Shown piece by piece: positions 46,725-54,216 of a DNA stretch of 62,268 bases. Every line of letters begins with the position of its first letter. Position 1 is the first letter of the stretch. The DNA is from a virus. Made by a program: the position numbers and the translations under genes. The notes beneath the pieces are model-generated. The model saw only the letters and a program-made list of their open reading frames with translations, ran no database searches and was not told where the DNA came from. The stretch covers positions 1 through 62,268 of IMG/VR virus record IMGVR_UViG_3300012927_000093. One strand, 5' to 3'.

Positions 46725-48938
46725 TCATTCGGGGTCCCCTTCACGCTGTTCCCAGACGTGATTTCCGGTCTTGCTCGCGCCCTTCACTGGGTGCAGTCGG
46801 TCCAGGTCGATGAGCGATTGCCAGGCCCGCTGGACGGTGTCCTCGGACCACCGCGGGTCGCCCTTCTCGTCCGTGTAGAGACGGAAGACCGCCTTGCGCG
46901 CTTGGGTCAGGCTGAACCCGACGGACCCCCTCGCCGAGTACCGCATGAACCGGGCGAGGGGCTTGATTGCGTTCGCGCCCTTCCCGCTGAACACCTGGAT
47001 GTCGTCCGGCAAGATCGGCTGCAGCGGGTCGTTCCAGTTGTCGTCACGCTCGAAGTCCGGTGCGACGGCCCTGATCTCGTCCTCCTCCAGGGGGACGCAC
47101 ACGGCCGGGGGGTCCACGTCCGGGCCGTGCAGCACGGATGGGACCTGGACCAACTTGAAGGCCCACTGCGTGCCCTCCGAGCCCGACTTGTCCCGGGTGA
47201 CCTCGACGTAGCGGATCCCGTTCTCGTTCGTGACGCGAACCTCGGTCTCGACCCCGCCCTTCTGCGCGTTCGAGCCACGTACGCGAGAGTCATCGGTCAG
47301 TCCGGAGTGATCGATCAGCACGACGGCGGCGCCCTTGGCCGTGTCGCGGATGCGGTGCAGCACGCGCAGCATCTGCCCGTAGTCGTCGCCCTGGCTCTCC
47401 TTGCCGGCGAACATCAGGTTCTTTGTGTCGAGCACGATCAGGTCGGGCTGGTCGCGCTCGACCAGATGCATGTACTGGCTCGCGCCCGCGTCGGTCAGCA
47501 GGATCGGCGTCGGCAGGACCGAGAACCACTCGTCCAGCTCCGCGACGTCCACGTCGTGGTACTTGAGCCATGCCTGCGTGCGCAGCATGTTGGTGGCCTG
47601 GCCCTCGGCCATGATGTAGTGCACCTTGCGCCGACCGAGCGAGCGGCCGCGCCAGTGTTTGCCGGTGGCCAGGCACAGCGCGATGTCGAGCACCAGGAAG
47701 CTCTTGGCCGCCCCGGGCGCGCCGAACACCACGCTCAGCCCGTCGCGGTAGAACATCCTGGGCACCAGGTACTCCGGCGCCGGCGAATCCAGGAACTCCG
47801 ACGCGGACAGCAGCCGCAGCGGCTCGCGCCCCTCCAGGTCGAGCTCGGCCCTGACTTCCCGCCGAAGCCGCTCCTTGCGCTTCTCGGCCGCCTTCTCGCG
47901 CTGGTAGGCGGCCTCGAGCACGTCCGTGTCAGACGGGTCGTCCGGGTCGAGAACGACCCACGGAGAGTCATTGGCCTGCGTACGGGCCTCGTCGTAGACG
48001 ATCGTTCGGTCGTCGTCGTTCGGATTGGCCCGCCACACTTCGCGCACCGCCTGTTTGACCTGGCGCAGCATGGTGACCTCGTCGATCAGCTCGCAGTCCA
48101 CCAGGCGCCAGCCGTCCAGCGCGGCGAGGTAGAGCGAGTGCCGGAATGCCTCCCCGTTGGGCTTCAGTCCTTCCGGAACGGCCAGGGTGGAGACGGCGGC
48201 CAAGTGGCGCTCGTACTGCGCGCGCAGCACGTCCTCCGTGCCGTAGCGCGGATCGTTGTTCCAGTCGCCTGACCGAGAGGACGTCGCGCCGCCGGCCGAA
48301 ACCAGATCCAGCTTCCGCTTCGGCGACGTACGTAACTGCACTTTGATCCAGTCGGGCAGCGGCGCCGGCATGGCGAACGCATCCTCGGCCTCATAGACGT
48401 GCCCGGACCAGTGCACCGAGCCAGCGGCCATGACGTAGCCGCCGCTGCCCTTGCCGCCGCGTACGTCGATGTGCCAGTCCTCGAGGGCGCCGGCCGAGTT
48501 GCCGAACTCGTTCCGAGGGTCTTCGAAGTAGTAGTGCCAGCCCCGCGAGGTGCGCACTCGGTAGGTCAGGGGCACCCCCTCGCCGATGGATGCCGCGAGC
48601 TTCTCTAGCGCGCCGAGCGTGTCCTCATCCAGTACGAGCAGGCCGGATGGTCCGCAGGCCAGCCCGACGTTGCGGAGCTGGCTGCCGAACCAGAGGTTCA
48701 ACATCCCGTCGGTTGGCTCGGACGCGGTCATCGTGCCCCAACCGCCGACGGGGTGCTTGCCCCGCTTGTCCGACGGACAGTCTCCGAACTTCTCCCGGTT
48801 CTCCTGGCACTTCTTCCCAGTGCCGGCGCAGACCGGGATGAGGGGATGGTCCGCCGGGAACGGGCGCCAACCCCGGGTGGCGACCATGTCCGCGACTCCG
48901 CGCGCATGTACAGGTAGGTGCTCCACGGCCGCGCTCAC
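46725..48938 (-). CDS. Bifunctional primase-polymerase/helicase
   Basis: 737 residues from GTG 48938 (GTGA overlap fixes the start). Residues about 15-200 are a prim-pol domain: C37/C44/C54 cluster, VLDEDT with the metal Asp pair (104, 106), and WHIDVRGGKGSGGYVMAAGS (155-174). After a linker an ATPase domain has GLSVVFGAPGAAKSFLVLDI (Walker A 407-414) and LIVLDTKNL (Walker B), a RepA/RecA-like helicase; the C-terminus is winged-helix-like. It would prime and unwind at the phage origin, plausibly at the repeats just downstream. Confidence 0.88.
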   Translation of the reverse strand: MSAAVEHLPVHARGVADMVATRGWRPFPADHPLIPVCAGTGKKCQENREKFGDCPSDKRGKHPVGGWGTMTASEPTDGMLNLWFGSQLRNVGLACGPSGLLVLDEDTLGALEKLAASIGEGVPLTYRVRTSRGWHYYFEDPRNEFGNSAGALEDWHIDVRGGKGSGGYVMAAGSVHWSGHVYEAEDAFAMPAPLPDWIKVQLRTSPKRKLDLVSAGGATSSRSGDWNNDPRYGTEDVLRAQYERHLAAVSTLAVPEGLKPNGEAFRHSLYLAALDGWRLVDCELIDEVTMLRQVKQAVREVWRANPNDDDRTIVYDEARTQANDSPWVVLDPDDPSDTDVLEAAYQREKAAEKRKERLRREVRAELDLEGREPLRLLSASEFLDSPAPEYLVPRMFYRDGLSVVFGAPGAAKSFLVLDIALCLATGKHWRGRSLGRRKVHYIMAEGQATNMLRTQAWLKYHDVDVAELDEWFSVLPTPILLTDAGASQYMHLVERDQPDLIVLDTKNLMFAGKESQGDDYGQMLRVLHRIRDTAKGAAVVLIDHSGLTDDSRVRGSNAQKGGVETEVRVTNENGIRYVEVTRDKSGSEGTQWAFKLVQVPSVLHGPDVDPPAVCVPLEEDEIRAVAPDFERDDNWNDPLQPILPDDIQVFSGKGANAIKPLARFMRYSARGSVGFSLTQARKAVFRLYTDEKGDPRWSEDTVQRAWQSLIDLDRLHPVKGASKTGNHVWEQREGDPE

Positions 48939-49555
48939 GTCCCGAACCGCTCGGATCGTGCAGCCCTGTACGCCGCGTCGATGTGACGCCCCTCGAATGG
49001 TGCGTACGTCTTGTAGCCCGCGCCGTACTCGCTGCCCTCGTGTGCGCCGTACAGCGCCAAGTGGCACTTAGCTGTGCCCATCAGGGTGTGAGCCATGTTT
49101 TCCTGGCACCAGTGGCGCTGGCTACCCAGGGAGCAGTAGGACTCGTCTCCCCACGGGTCCGCCGAGTCGCAGAACGCAACTGGCCACGTGCGCGGCTCGA
49201 TCCCGTACGCCATCAACGGGGATTCCCAGGTGCGCATCTGGTCCGCGTAGCTGCGAGGCATCCCTCGGGCCACAATCAGGGGTGTATGAGACTCGGCCGC
49301 GAGCGCTGCGTGGCGCGCGTCGATCGGCGAGTTCGGCGGCTTCACCTCGAACCACTGGTGATAGCCGTAGTTCTTGATCTGAGGGATGGAGATTCGGAAG
49401 TCCGGCAGGTACTTCCCGGCGGACGTCTCGAACCCCTCCGGTTCGTGTTCCCATTCGACGCCCATGCGGTCAAAGAAAACCGCCCAGCGAGCTTCGCTTC
49501 GAGACCGGAACAGGCAGCCCGCGTACTCGGTCTCGATAGCCTTGATCCCGTTCAC
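48935..49555 (-). CDS. PD-(D/E)XK endonuclease-like protein
   Basis: 206 residues. CLFRSRSEARWAVFFDRMGV (Glu in SEARW), WEHEPEGFETSAGKYLPDFR (Asp) and WFEVKPP (ExK) form the E...PD...ExK pattern of a PD-(D/E)XK nuclease common in actinophages and similar to Holliday-type or VSR-like small nucleases. The rest is Cys-containing (CSLGSQRHWCQENMAHT). Located upstream of prim-pol with a 4-base overlap. Role in replication or DNA processing likely. Confidence 0.75.
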   Translation of the reverse strand: MNGIKAIETEYAGCLFRSRSEARWAVFFDRMGVEWEHEPEGFETSAGKYLPDFRISIPQIKNYGYHQWFEVKPPNSPIDARHAALAAESHTPLIVARGMPRSYADQMRTWESPLMAYGIEPRTWPVAFCDSADPWGDESYCSLGSQRHWCQENMAHTLMGTAKCHLALYGAHEGSEYGAGYKTYAPFEGRHIDAAYRAARSERFGT

Positions 49556-50004
49556 GCCGCACGCTCCCGCTCGGCCGCCGGCGCCACGTACGCAGCCAGC
49601 TCACGACTGTTGATGGGCCTGGGTGCGTACTCGTCCGCGTGCCGGTCGCGTAGCGCGAAGTCGAACTTCCAACCGCTCCCCGGCCGCCGGAGCCAGAACA
49701 CAATCACCGCCCGGCGGTCCGCGTGCATTGCCCGCAGCAGCACGCCGTCCACCGTCTCGACGGTGGTGATGCGCTTGCGTTTGCCGTTGCCGTCCGGCTC
49801 CGGCGACAAGCCCCCGAACGGACACGCAAAGGTGTCGAACTGCAGATCGGTCCGCCAGCCCTCGAGCTTGCGCAGGAGCGACCGGGCGGCGGGCGGCAGC
49901 TCTCCCTCGGCGCGCGTGTTTGTACCAGCGTCGGGGTGCTGGTCAGATAGCGGTGGCACGGGAGGTCCGCCTTCGGTGTCGGTCGTCTCCCGGTGTTGGC
50001 GCAC
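49552..50004 (-). CDS. Hypothetical early protein
   Basis: 150 residues: disordered N-terminus, then a mixed alpha/beta part (SLLRKLEGWRTDLQFDTFAC, RAVIVFWLRRPGSGWKFDFA). It overlaps the nuclease gene by four bases. No family recognised. Confidence 0.65.
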   Translation of the reverse strand: MRQHRETTDTEGGPPVPPLSDQHPDAGTNTRAEGELPPAARSLLRKLEGWRTDLQFDTFACPFGGLSPEPDGNGKRKRITTVETVDGVLLRAMHADRRAVIVFWLRRPGSGWKFDFALRDRHADEYAPRPINSRELAAYVAPAAERERAA

Positions 50005-50035
50005 TAGGAGGCTGATCAGTTAGGAAGGGAGGCGA

Positions 50036-50072
50036 GCCGGTGGGGTCTCGTGGGTTGCGGTTCCCCACCGGC
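50036..50072 (-). terminator. Perfect 10-bp stem hairpin
   Basis: GCCGGTGGGG (50036-50045) pairs with CCCCACCGGC (50063-50072) around a 17-base loop, between the gene at 50087-50323 and that at 49552-50004. It splits the early operon into two expression levels. Confidence 0.65.
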
Positions 50073-50086
50073 CTGCCGCGTCGTGC

Positions 50087-50323
50087 CTAGTCGATCCGAA
50101 ACACTTGCTTGATCTTTCGAACATCGCTCGGCTCAGCGCTGTGCAACATCGCGTGGAGCTGTAGCAAGATGAGCCCAATCCACTCCGGAGCTGGGACTTG
50201 GCCCTTTACCTCAGGCAGAGCCATCTCGCGCAATCGCGCTTCGATCTCCTGGGCCAGGAAGAACCGGGCGCCGACGGGAGTGTCCCGCCACGTCCGGACC
50301 TCGCTAGCCTTTTTGATCGACAT
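50087..50323 (-). CDS. Small hypothetical protein
   Basis: 78 residues with helices (FFLAQEIEARLREMALPEV, LQLHAMLHSAEPSDVRKIKQ). It follows the SSB-like gene by one base. Function unknown; possibly part of the replication set by location. Confidence 0.65.
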   Translation of the reverse strand: MSIKKASEVRTWRDTPVGARFFLAQEIEARLREMALPEVKGQVPAPEWIGLILLQLHAMLHSAEPSDVRKIKQVFRID

Positions 50324-50324
50324 C

Positions 50325-50738
50325 TCAGAACGGGGCCTCGTCCGAGTCGACCGGCGAGTCCACCGGCACTACCTTGAACCCGTTCGCCTTAGCCAGCGCC
50401 GCCTCGGCCAGCGCCACGTCCCCGGCGTGCTCGGCCTGCAGACCCACGGCCTTGCGGGTGCCGTACACGTCCAGGCGGCCCACCACGTCGTCGCCGACCT
50501 CCTGCAGCTTGTTCCGGATCCCCGCCTTCAAGATCCGCTCGTCCTCGTACACCGTGCCGGCCATCGAACCGGTCAGCACGATGACGCGGGCCCGGACAGC
50601 GGCCACCTCACCGTTGCCGAAGTCCTTGGGCGGCTCGATCGCCTTGACGGTGCAGACGACGGCCGCGTTCTCCGCCGCCAGTCCCGCCCAGTCGATGTAG
50701 TCCGAGTCGACCGTGGTTGAAGCACCCTTGAGGGCCAT
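50325..50738 (-). CDS. SSB-like single-strand DNA-binding protein
   Basis: 137 residues. The central part (VVCTVKAIEPPKDFGNGEVA, RVIVLTGSMAGTVYEDERIL, VGDDVVGRLDVYGTRKAVG) looks like an OB-fold, and the C-terminus SDEAPF is the acidic-PF tip used by SSB proteins to bind partners. The best reading is a phage SSB or gp2.5-like protein. It lies upstream of the primase/helicase genes. Confidence 0.7.
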   Translation of the reverse strand: MALKGASTTVDSDYIDWAGLAAENAAVVCTVKAIEPPKDFGNGEVAAVRARVIVLTGSMAGTVYEDERILKAGIRNKLQEVGDDVVGRLDVYGTRKAVGLQAEHAGDVALAEAALAKANGFKVVPVDSPVDSDEAPF

Positions 50739-50756
50739 CTTGATCTCCTGTTTCTC

Positions 50757-51044
50757 TCACTGCCCGCGTCCGGCGGATGCCGGCCGGGGTGCCTGTTGAC
50801 GGGCCCGTGTGCAGGCCCGTTCGAATGCCGACAACGTCATGCCGAGCTGATCCGCTGCCTCGCGGCGGACGCAGCCCCGGGCCCGCAAGATCTGCCACTC
50901 GGCCAGCACGTCGCTGCTGCGCCGGATCTGCCGCTCGAAGTCGAAGTGCGACCCGCGCCAGTGGTGTTTGCCGTAGCAGGAGGTGCACAGCCCCCGCGCC
51001 GCGTGCCGGTCGAGCACCCGCCCGCACTCGTCCGCGCACATCAC
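50757..51044 (-). CDS. Zinc-ribbon/HTH DNA-binding protein
   Basis: 95 residues. CADECGRVLDRHAARGLCTS, C gives a four-Cys ribbon (CxxxC, CxxC); then a helical segment and AADQLGMTLSAFERACTRAR, a helix-turn-helix. Start GTG 51044 (GTGATG; ATG 51041 also possible) overlaps the upstream stop. Small actinophage regulators have this form. Target unknown. Confidence 0.7.
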   Translation of the reverse strand: MMCADECGRVLDRHAARGLCTSCYGKHHWRGSHFDFERQIRRSSDVLAEWQILRARGCVRREAADQLGMTLSAFERACTRARQQAPRPASAGRGQ

Positions 51045-51229
51045 GCCGCACCGTCCACGTCCGCGACCGGCAACATCCGCCGCACCTCCGTGGGCGGTAC
51101 CCGCCACTGCTCGCTCACCGACCCGTCCGCCCCGATGAGCAGCGCCGGCCCGGACGCCGAGAACTGGATCAGCACCTTGCCGGCGTCCGGCCCGTGCCGA
51201 AGAACCCAGGTGCGCGGGAACGTGCTCAC
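51041..51229 (-). CDS. Small hypothetical protein
   Basis: 62 residues beginning MSTFPRTWVLRHGPDAGKVL, beta-rich with a helix EVRRMLPVADVDG. Overlaps both neighbours by four bases. No function recognised. Confidence 0.65.
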   Translation of the reverse strand: MSTFPRTWVLRHGPDAGKVLIQFSASGPALLIGADGSVSEQWRVPPTEVRRMLPVADVDGAA

Positions 51230-51426
51230 CGCAACACCCCCGCCCGCAGCGCCAGCAGCACCGCGTGCGCCCGGTCGTTCGCACCGATCAGCCGGTACAG
51301 CAACTTCAGCTCGCGGGTGACGATGGACGTGGACACCTTCATTCGCTCACCGATCTGCGCGTTGGTCATGCCCTCGGCGACGAGTTCGAGGATCCGCACC
51401 TGGCGTGCGGTCGCGGTGACGCTCAC
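51226..51426 (-). CDS. LuxR-type helix-turn-helix protein
   Basis: 66 residues from GTG 51426. The whole protein is a GerE/LuxR HTH: RQVRILELVAEGMTNAQIGE, RMKVSTSIVTRELKLLYRLI, GANDRAHAVLLALRAGVL. No receiver domain. It would bind DNA as a dimer; likely regulates phage or host genes. Overlaps the MarR-like gene by four bases. Confidence 0.8.
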   Translation of the reverse strand: MSVTATARQVRILELVAEGMTNAQIGERMKVSTSIVTRELKLLYRLIGANDRAHAVLLALRAGVLR

Positions 51427-51764
51427 GCCGCCATCTCCACTTCCGCCGCCAGCAACTCCGCCAGCTCGCGCCCAGCTCCCGTGAGCTGCCAGAAGATCGC
51501 CGGCCGGCCGCCGCCCTGGTTGCCGATGCCCGGCACCTCTTCGACCACATCGACCAGACCGTAAAGACGCAGCTTCACGAGCCAGCGCGCCGTGTTGCCC
51601 TGATCCTGTTTGGTACGCTGCGCGATTTCGCCCCCGTAGCTGCTGCCGTCGCACCAGAGCGCGCCGAGCACGGCCGCGATGCCGGGCGATGGACGGCGTC
51701 GGTCACCGAACTGGCCATGGGTATTGCGGGCGGTGATCCAGAGGCGTTCGATGTCTGCGGTCAC
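51423..51764 (-). CDS. Winged-helix (MarR/ArsR-like) regulator
   Basis: 113 residues. Helical N-terminus, then GALWCDGSSYGGEIAQRTKQ, DQGNTARWLVKLRLYGLVDV and wing GGGRPAIFWQLTGAGRELAE: a clear winged-helix layout. Next to a LuxR-type HTH. Role in early gene control is likely but target unknown. Confidence 0.75.
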   Translation of the reverse strand: MTADIERLWITARNTHGQFGDRRRPSPGIAAVLGALWCDGSSYGGEIAQRTKQDQGNTARWLVKLRLYGLVDVVEEVPGIGNQGGGRPAIFWQLTGAGRELAELLAAEVEMAA

Positions 51765-52021
51765 GCCGCCACCTCGCCGTCACCGAGGAACCGCGCGTAG
51801 ACATAGCCGTGCTGGGCATAGGCCTCGAAGTCACCGGCGGGCCGGAACGCGTACAGCGCACCGCGGTTGATCTGGCTGACTGTGCACCGAGCTCCGTCGC
51901 GGGTCTTGCGCACGACCAGCAGGCGCCACTCCCCGCGGTTCGCGCGCAGCTGCTCGGCTTCGGCAGCCCAGGACACCCGGTTGACTCCGCCGACCAGTAA
52001 CCCGGAGGTGTTGGGCGCCAT
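51761..52021 (-). CDS. Small hypothetical protein
   Basis: 86 residues from ATG 52021 (TGATG overlap). AAEAEQLRANRGEWRLLVVR, then GARCTVSQINRGALYAFRPA, an alpha/beta fold of the DUF type seen in small actinophage proteins. Function unknown. Confidence 0.65.
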   Translation of the reverse strand: MAPNTSGLLVGGVNRVSWAAEAEQLRANRGEWRLLVVRKTRDGARCTVSQINRGALYAFRPAGDFEAYAQHGYVYARFLGDGEVAA

Positions 52022-52212
52022 CACGCCACCGGCCTTAGCCCGGTAGCCCACTCGAACCGCCGAGCGCGGTCGACGTCGTCCAGCGCCAGGTAGTAGTTCG
52101 TTCCCCTGATCTCGACGATGACGCCGTCGGTGGTGTAGTTCCCGTAGTAGCCCTGGATTACGCCGATGCCGAACTTGGTGAACACGACGTCGTTCTTGCT
52201 GAAGTCACGCAT
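52021..52212 (-). CDS. Small SH3-like beta protein
   Basis: 63 residues from ATG 52212, ribosome site AAGGAGAG. Short beta strands (DVVFTKFGIGVIQGYYGNY, GVIVEIRGTNYYLALDDVDR) suggest a small beta-barrel. Its start overlaps the zinc-finger gene by eight bases. Unknown function. Confidence 0.65.
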   Translation of the reverse strand: MRDFSKNDVVFTKFGIGVIQGYYGNYTTDGVIVEIRGTNYYLALDDVDRARRFEWATGLRPVA

Positions 52213-52369
52213 GACTCTCTCCTTGCGCAAATGCGTGTTCGAGCCACGCGGCTACCAGGTCGGCGTTACGCAGCGACACGGGAAAGCCAGTGCCCTCGAA
52301 CTCGCCAAAGGTCAACTTGACGGGGAAGGTCTCGTGGCAGAGCGGGCAGGGAAGCGTCGTCTCAGCCAC
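52205..52369 (-). CDS. Small zinc-finger protein
   Basis: 54 residues, GTG at 52369: MAETTLPCPLCHETFPVKLT gives a CxxC pair and His; the rest is a beta then helical part (VSLRNADLVAAWLEHAFAQG). It overlaps the next gene. Small proteins starting with CPLC are common in actinophages. Function unknown. Confidence 0.65.
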   Translation of the reverse strand: MAETTLPCPLCHETFPVKLTFGEFEGTGFPVSLRNADLVAAWLEHAFAQGESHA

Positions 52370-52910
52370 GGTGAAAGCCCCCGTGGCTGTGCGCGCCCTG
52401 GTGGTGCTCGCCTACGTGATCGGATCCATGTCGTCCGGCGGGATCAGGGTGGTGTTGTGCTCCCCCGTCGGAGTGATGTCCGTCCAGGTGACGGTTCCGT
52501 CCGGATGTTCCTCGATGATCACCGTGTAGCCAGTGGCCGTCTCGTACGCGTCGATGACCGCCGTCAGGAGACGGCGCAGTCCAGCGCTCATGGCGTTGCC
52601 CTTCGTCGGGTCGAATGTGGTGTTGCCTTGAACTTCCCCCTTCGAAATTCAAGGCAACGGGCCGTTGTGTTGAACTCGGTAGCGCAAAGTCCACGACCGC
52701 GATCACCGGCTTGACCGGCGCCTGAAACAGCGGCGGTGCACTGGCCACCGGCTGCGCCGTCGACAGCTCTGGCGGCACCACGACCGCGATCGGGCCGCCG
52801 TAGAAGCTGGCCAGCACCGCGAGCCCGGCGATCGGAGCCACGGCGCCGACGAACGCGCCGAGGCCACGGTGCTCGTGCGTGGGCGCGTAGACGAGACGGT
52901 GGCGGCTCAT
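52362..52910 (-). CDS. Membrane protein, C-terminus uncertain
   Basis: ATG at 52910 opens a frame with a basic start (MSRHRLVYAPTHEHRG), one membrane helix (about 17-37) and a Pro/Val region to about residue 85. After that the frame runs through a strong hairpin (52622-52658) and over the whole gene at 52412-52591 in a His/Gly/Asp-rich reading that does not look like protein. The true end is probably near the hairpin, perhaps with a sequence error. One-pass membrane protein; function unknown. Confidence 0.45.
   Translation of the reverse strand: MSRHRLVYAPTHEHRGLGAFVGAVAPIAGLAVLASFYGGPIAVVVPPELSTAQPVASAPPLFQAPVKPVIAVVDFALPSSTQRPVALNFEGGSSRQHHIRPDEGQRHERWTAPSPDGGHRRVRDGHWLHGDHRGTSGRNRHLDGHHSDGGAQHHPDPAGRHGSDHVGEHHQGAHSHGGFHRG
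52412..52591 (-). CDS. Small hypothetical protein
   Basis: 59 residues, ATG 52591 preceded by GAAGGG. MSAGLRRLLTAVIDAYETAT, then strands GYTVIIEEHPDGTVTWTDIT and an acidic end. It reads well as a small alpha/beta protein. It overlaps the uncertain 3' part of the membrane protein frame. Function unknown. Confidence 0.6.
   Translation of the reverse strand: MSAGLRRLLTAVIDAYETATGYTVIIEEHPDGTVTWTDITPTGEHNTTLIPPDDMDPIT
52622..52658 (-). terminator. Perfect 11-bp stem hairpin
   Basis: GTTGCCTTGAA (52622-52632) pairs exactly with TTCAAGGCAAC (52648-52658). It lies between the plausible part of the membrane protein frame and the next small gene, so it probably marks a gene boundary or a partial terminator in the early operon. 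Confidence 0.55.
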
Positions 52911-52996
52911 CGGCTGATCGCCCAGAGGAACGTGCAGAGCACCGCTGTGGCACAGAGGAAGAACGTGATCCAGACGGCAGCTTGGGGCCAGGTCAT
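52907..52996 (-). CDS. 29-residue membrane micropeptide
   Basis: ATG 52996 overlaps the DUF397 stop by four bases, and TGA overlaps the next ATG. The peptide MTWPQAAVWITFFLCATAVL continues as one membrane helix. The double overlap makes a translated gene plausible. One of several tiny membrane peptides in this operon. Confidence 0.55.
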   Translation of the reverse strand: MTWPQAAVWITFFLCATAVLCTFLWAISR

Positions 52997-53190
52997 GCCG
53001 CACCGTCCAGCATGTGATCGAATTCCCCGGACTTGATCCCATCCACCAACACGCGGAAGGCGTGGTTGGTGTCGGAGATCCACTCATCGGGTCGCTCGGA
53101 GTTGCGGATCACGATGTTCCCGGTGAGGTCTCGGATCACCTGGAAACATCCGCCGTTCCCTGACCCCGAACCTTTCTGCCACTTGCTCAT
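52993..53190 (-). CDS. DUF397 domain protein
   Basis: 65 residues. MSKWQKGSGSGNGGCFQVIR, DLTGNIVIRNSERPDEW and AFRVLVDGIKSGEFD follow the DUF397 pattern (W.KSS.SG.GG.C.EV..., V.VRDSK.P, F..F..GV+.GEFD). In Actinobacteria DUF397 proteins are coded next to Xre-type regulators and take part in developmental or defence-like control. Presence in a phage early operon is uncommon. It may interfere with a host DUF397/Xre pair. Confidence 0.8.
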   Translation of the reverse strand: MSKWQKGSGSGNGGCFQVIRDLTGNIVIRNSERPDEWISDTNHAFRVLVDGIKSGEFDHMLDGAA

Positions 53191-53330
53191 GCCCCGTTCC
53201 CCCTAGCCGTCTTGACCTGCACCGCGAGGTCGATCAGGAACCTCGTCGAGAAGTACGCGCCGGTGGCCAGCGCCATGCCGACCAAGATCCCGCCGGTCAT
53301 CGCCAGCGCCCTCCACCCGAGCGGGTTCAC
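53187..53330 (-). CDS. Small membrane protein
   Basis: 47 residues, GTG 53330: MNPLGWRALAMTGGILVGMA forms one membrane helix followed by a short basic tail. Four-base overlaps with both neighbours (GTGA, ATGA). Function unknown. Confidence 0.6.
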   Translation of the reverse strand: MNPLGWRALAMTGGILVGMALATGAYFSTRFLIDLAVQVKTARGNGA

Positions 53331-53437
53331 CGGTTGCCCCTGCGCTTGAGGTAGCGCCCGGTCAGCGTGGCTACCCCGAGCAACCCGACCGTCGCGCCGA
53401 GCAGGAACGAGCCGGTGGCCACCGCGACGGTCTTCAT
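53327..53437 (-). CDS. 36-residue membrane micropeptide
   Basis: ATG 53437; MKTVAVATGSFLLGATVGLL is one hydrophobic helix with a basic end (RYLKRRGNR). Four-base overlap to both neighbours. Unknown role. Confidence 0.6.
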   Translation of the reverse strand: MKTVAVATGSFLLGATVGLLGVATLTGRYLKRRGNR

Positions 53438-53613
53438 GACTCGTCGCCCATCAACAGCAGCTGCCACTCCATGTCCAGCAGGACTTGGTCGTCCTTCGGG
53501 GGCGGCATGACCTTGATCGGAGAGGAGAACAACCGCCCGATCTTGATGCCCTTGCCGATAGCGATGCCCAGGGCCGCGCCGCCGACCAACCAGAACACGA
53601 TTCCTAGCAACAT
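53434..53613 (-). CDS. Small membrane protein
   Basis: 59 residues from ATG 53613 (GTG 53616 also possible): MLLGIVFWLVGGAALGIAIG is a membrane helix, then a cytosolic PPPKDDQVLLDMEWQLLLMG tail. Overlaps both neighbours. Unknown function. Confidence 0.6.
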   Translation of the reverse strand: MLLGIVFWLVGGAALGIAIGKGIKIGRLFSSPIKVMPPPKDDQVLLDMEWQLLLMGDES

Positions 53614-53771
53614 CACTGACCCTGCTCCCTGTCTTGACGGTCGCGCCGCGCCTGCTCTAGCGCCTGCCAACCGCGGACAGCGGTGTCCACGCCCATCCAG
53701 ATCACGACGCCCACGCCGGTGAGCAGCAGCAGCACGATCAGCCACGCGGCCACGATCACGACGACGTTCAT
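53613..53771 (-). CDS. Small membrane protein
   Basis: 52 residues, ATG 53771: a membrane helix (VVVIVAAWLIVLLLLTGVGV) and a charged coil (WQALEQARRDRQDREQG). Start overlaps previous stop by four bases. The layout resembles a small holin or phage membrane accessory. Unknown. Confidence 0.6.
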   Translation of the reverse strand: MNVVVIVAAWLIVLLLLTGVGVVIWMGVDTAVRGWQALEQARRDRQDREQGQ

Positions 53772-53956
53772 GTCGTCGCCCCCTTCAGGACGGACCGCGC
53801 CATGGCCACTGCCGCTTCGGTGTTCGCGGTGAGGCGGCCCTCGTAAAGCTCGCGTAGGGCTACCGCGATCTGCTCGCGCTGCGCGGCCGCGATCTCGGAG
53901 CAATCGAAAGCGAGGTACTGCGCCGCGGCGTACAGGTCGGTTTTGTAGTCGCTCAC
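53768..53956 (-). CDS. Small helical protein
   Basis: 62 residues: MSDYKTDLYAAAQYLAFDCS, then helices (IAAAQREQIAVALRELYEGR). Overlaps both neighbours by four bases. No function recognised. Confidence 0.65.
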   Translation of the reverse strand: MSDYKTDLYAAAQYLAFDCSEIAAAQREQIAVALRELYEGRLTANTEAAVAMARSVLKGATT

Positions 53957-54216
53957 GCTGCTGCCCCCGTCTCGAGCGCAGCGGCTGCCTTCGCGGCCAG
54001 CCGCACGTCACCGAGCACCTTGAGCAGCGCTTCAGCGATCTCTTCCATCAGCCGGGCGTCGTCCTCGACGTCGAACTCGAGCGACCGGTCACGGCCGAAC
54101 TCGAGCGCCACGACCCGGCGGTTGTTGTGAAAGGTGATCTGGTCGGTGAGCTGAACCCATTGGCCGCCCCGGGTGTGCTTGCCGACCAGGGAGACGGGCA
54201 TCCATCCGCTGCTCAC
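53953..54216 (-). CDS. Small hypothetical protein
   Basis: 87 residues, N-terminal beta (LVGKHTRGGQWVQLTDQITF, VVALEFGRDRSLEFDVEDDA) then an Ala/Leu helix. Overlaps both neighbours. No family recognised. Confidence 0.65.
   Translation of the reverse strand: MSSGWMPVSLVGKHTRGGQWVQLTDQITFHNNRRVVALEFGRDRSLEFDVEDDARLMEEIAEALLKVLGDVRLAAKAAAALETGAAA

Noticed and set aside
46384-46728. Minus-strand 114-codon frame over the repeat block
   Set aside because: Its Cys/Arg/Val repeats simply translate the CCGCACG repeats, it overlaps both neighbouring genes' ends, and has no ribosome site. Treated as non-coding.
46263-48272. Plus-strand 669-codon frame opposite the prim-pol gene
   Set aside because: Composition is His/Arg/Asp/Val-rich without any domain, and it lies wholly opposite the convincing primase-polymerase/helicase. 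It is an artefact of high GC.
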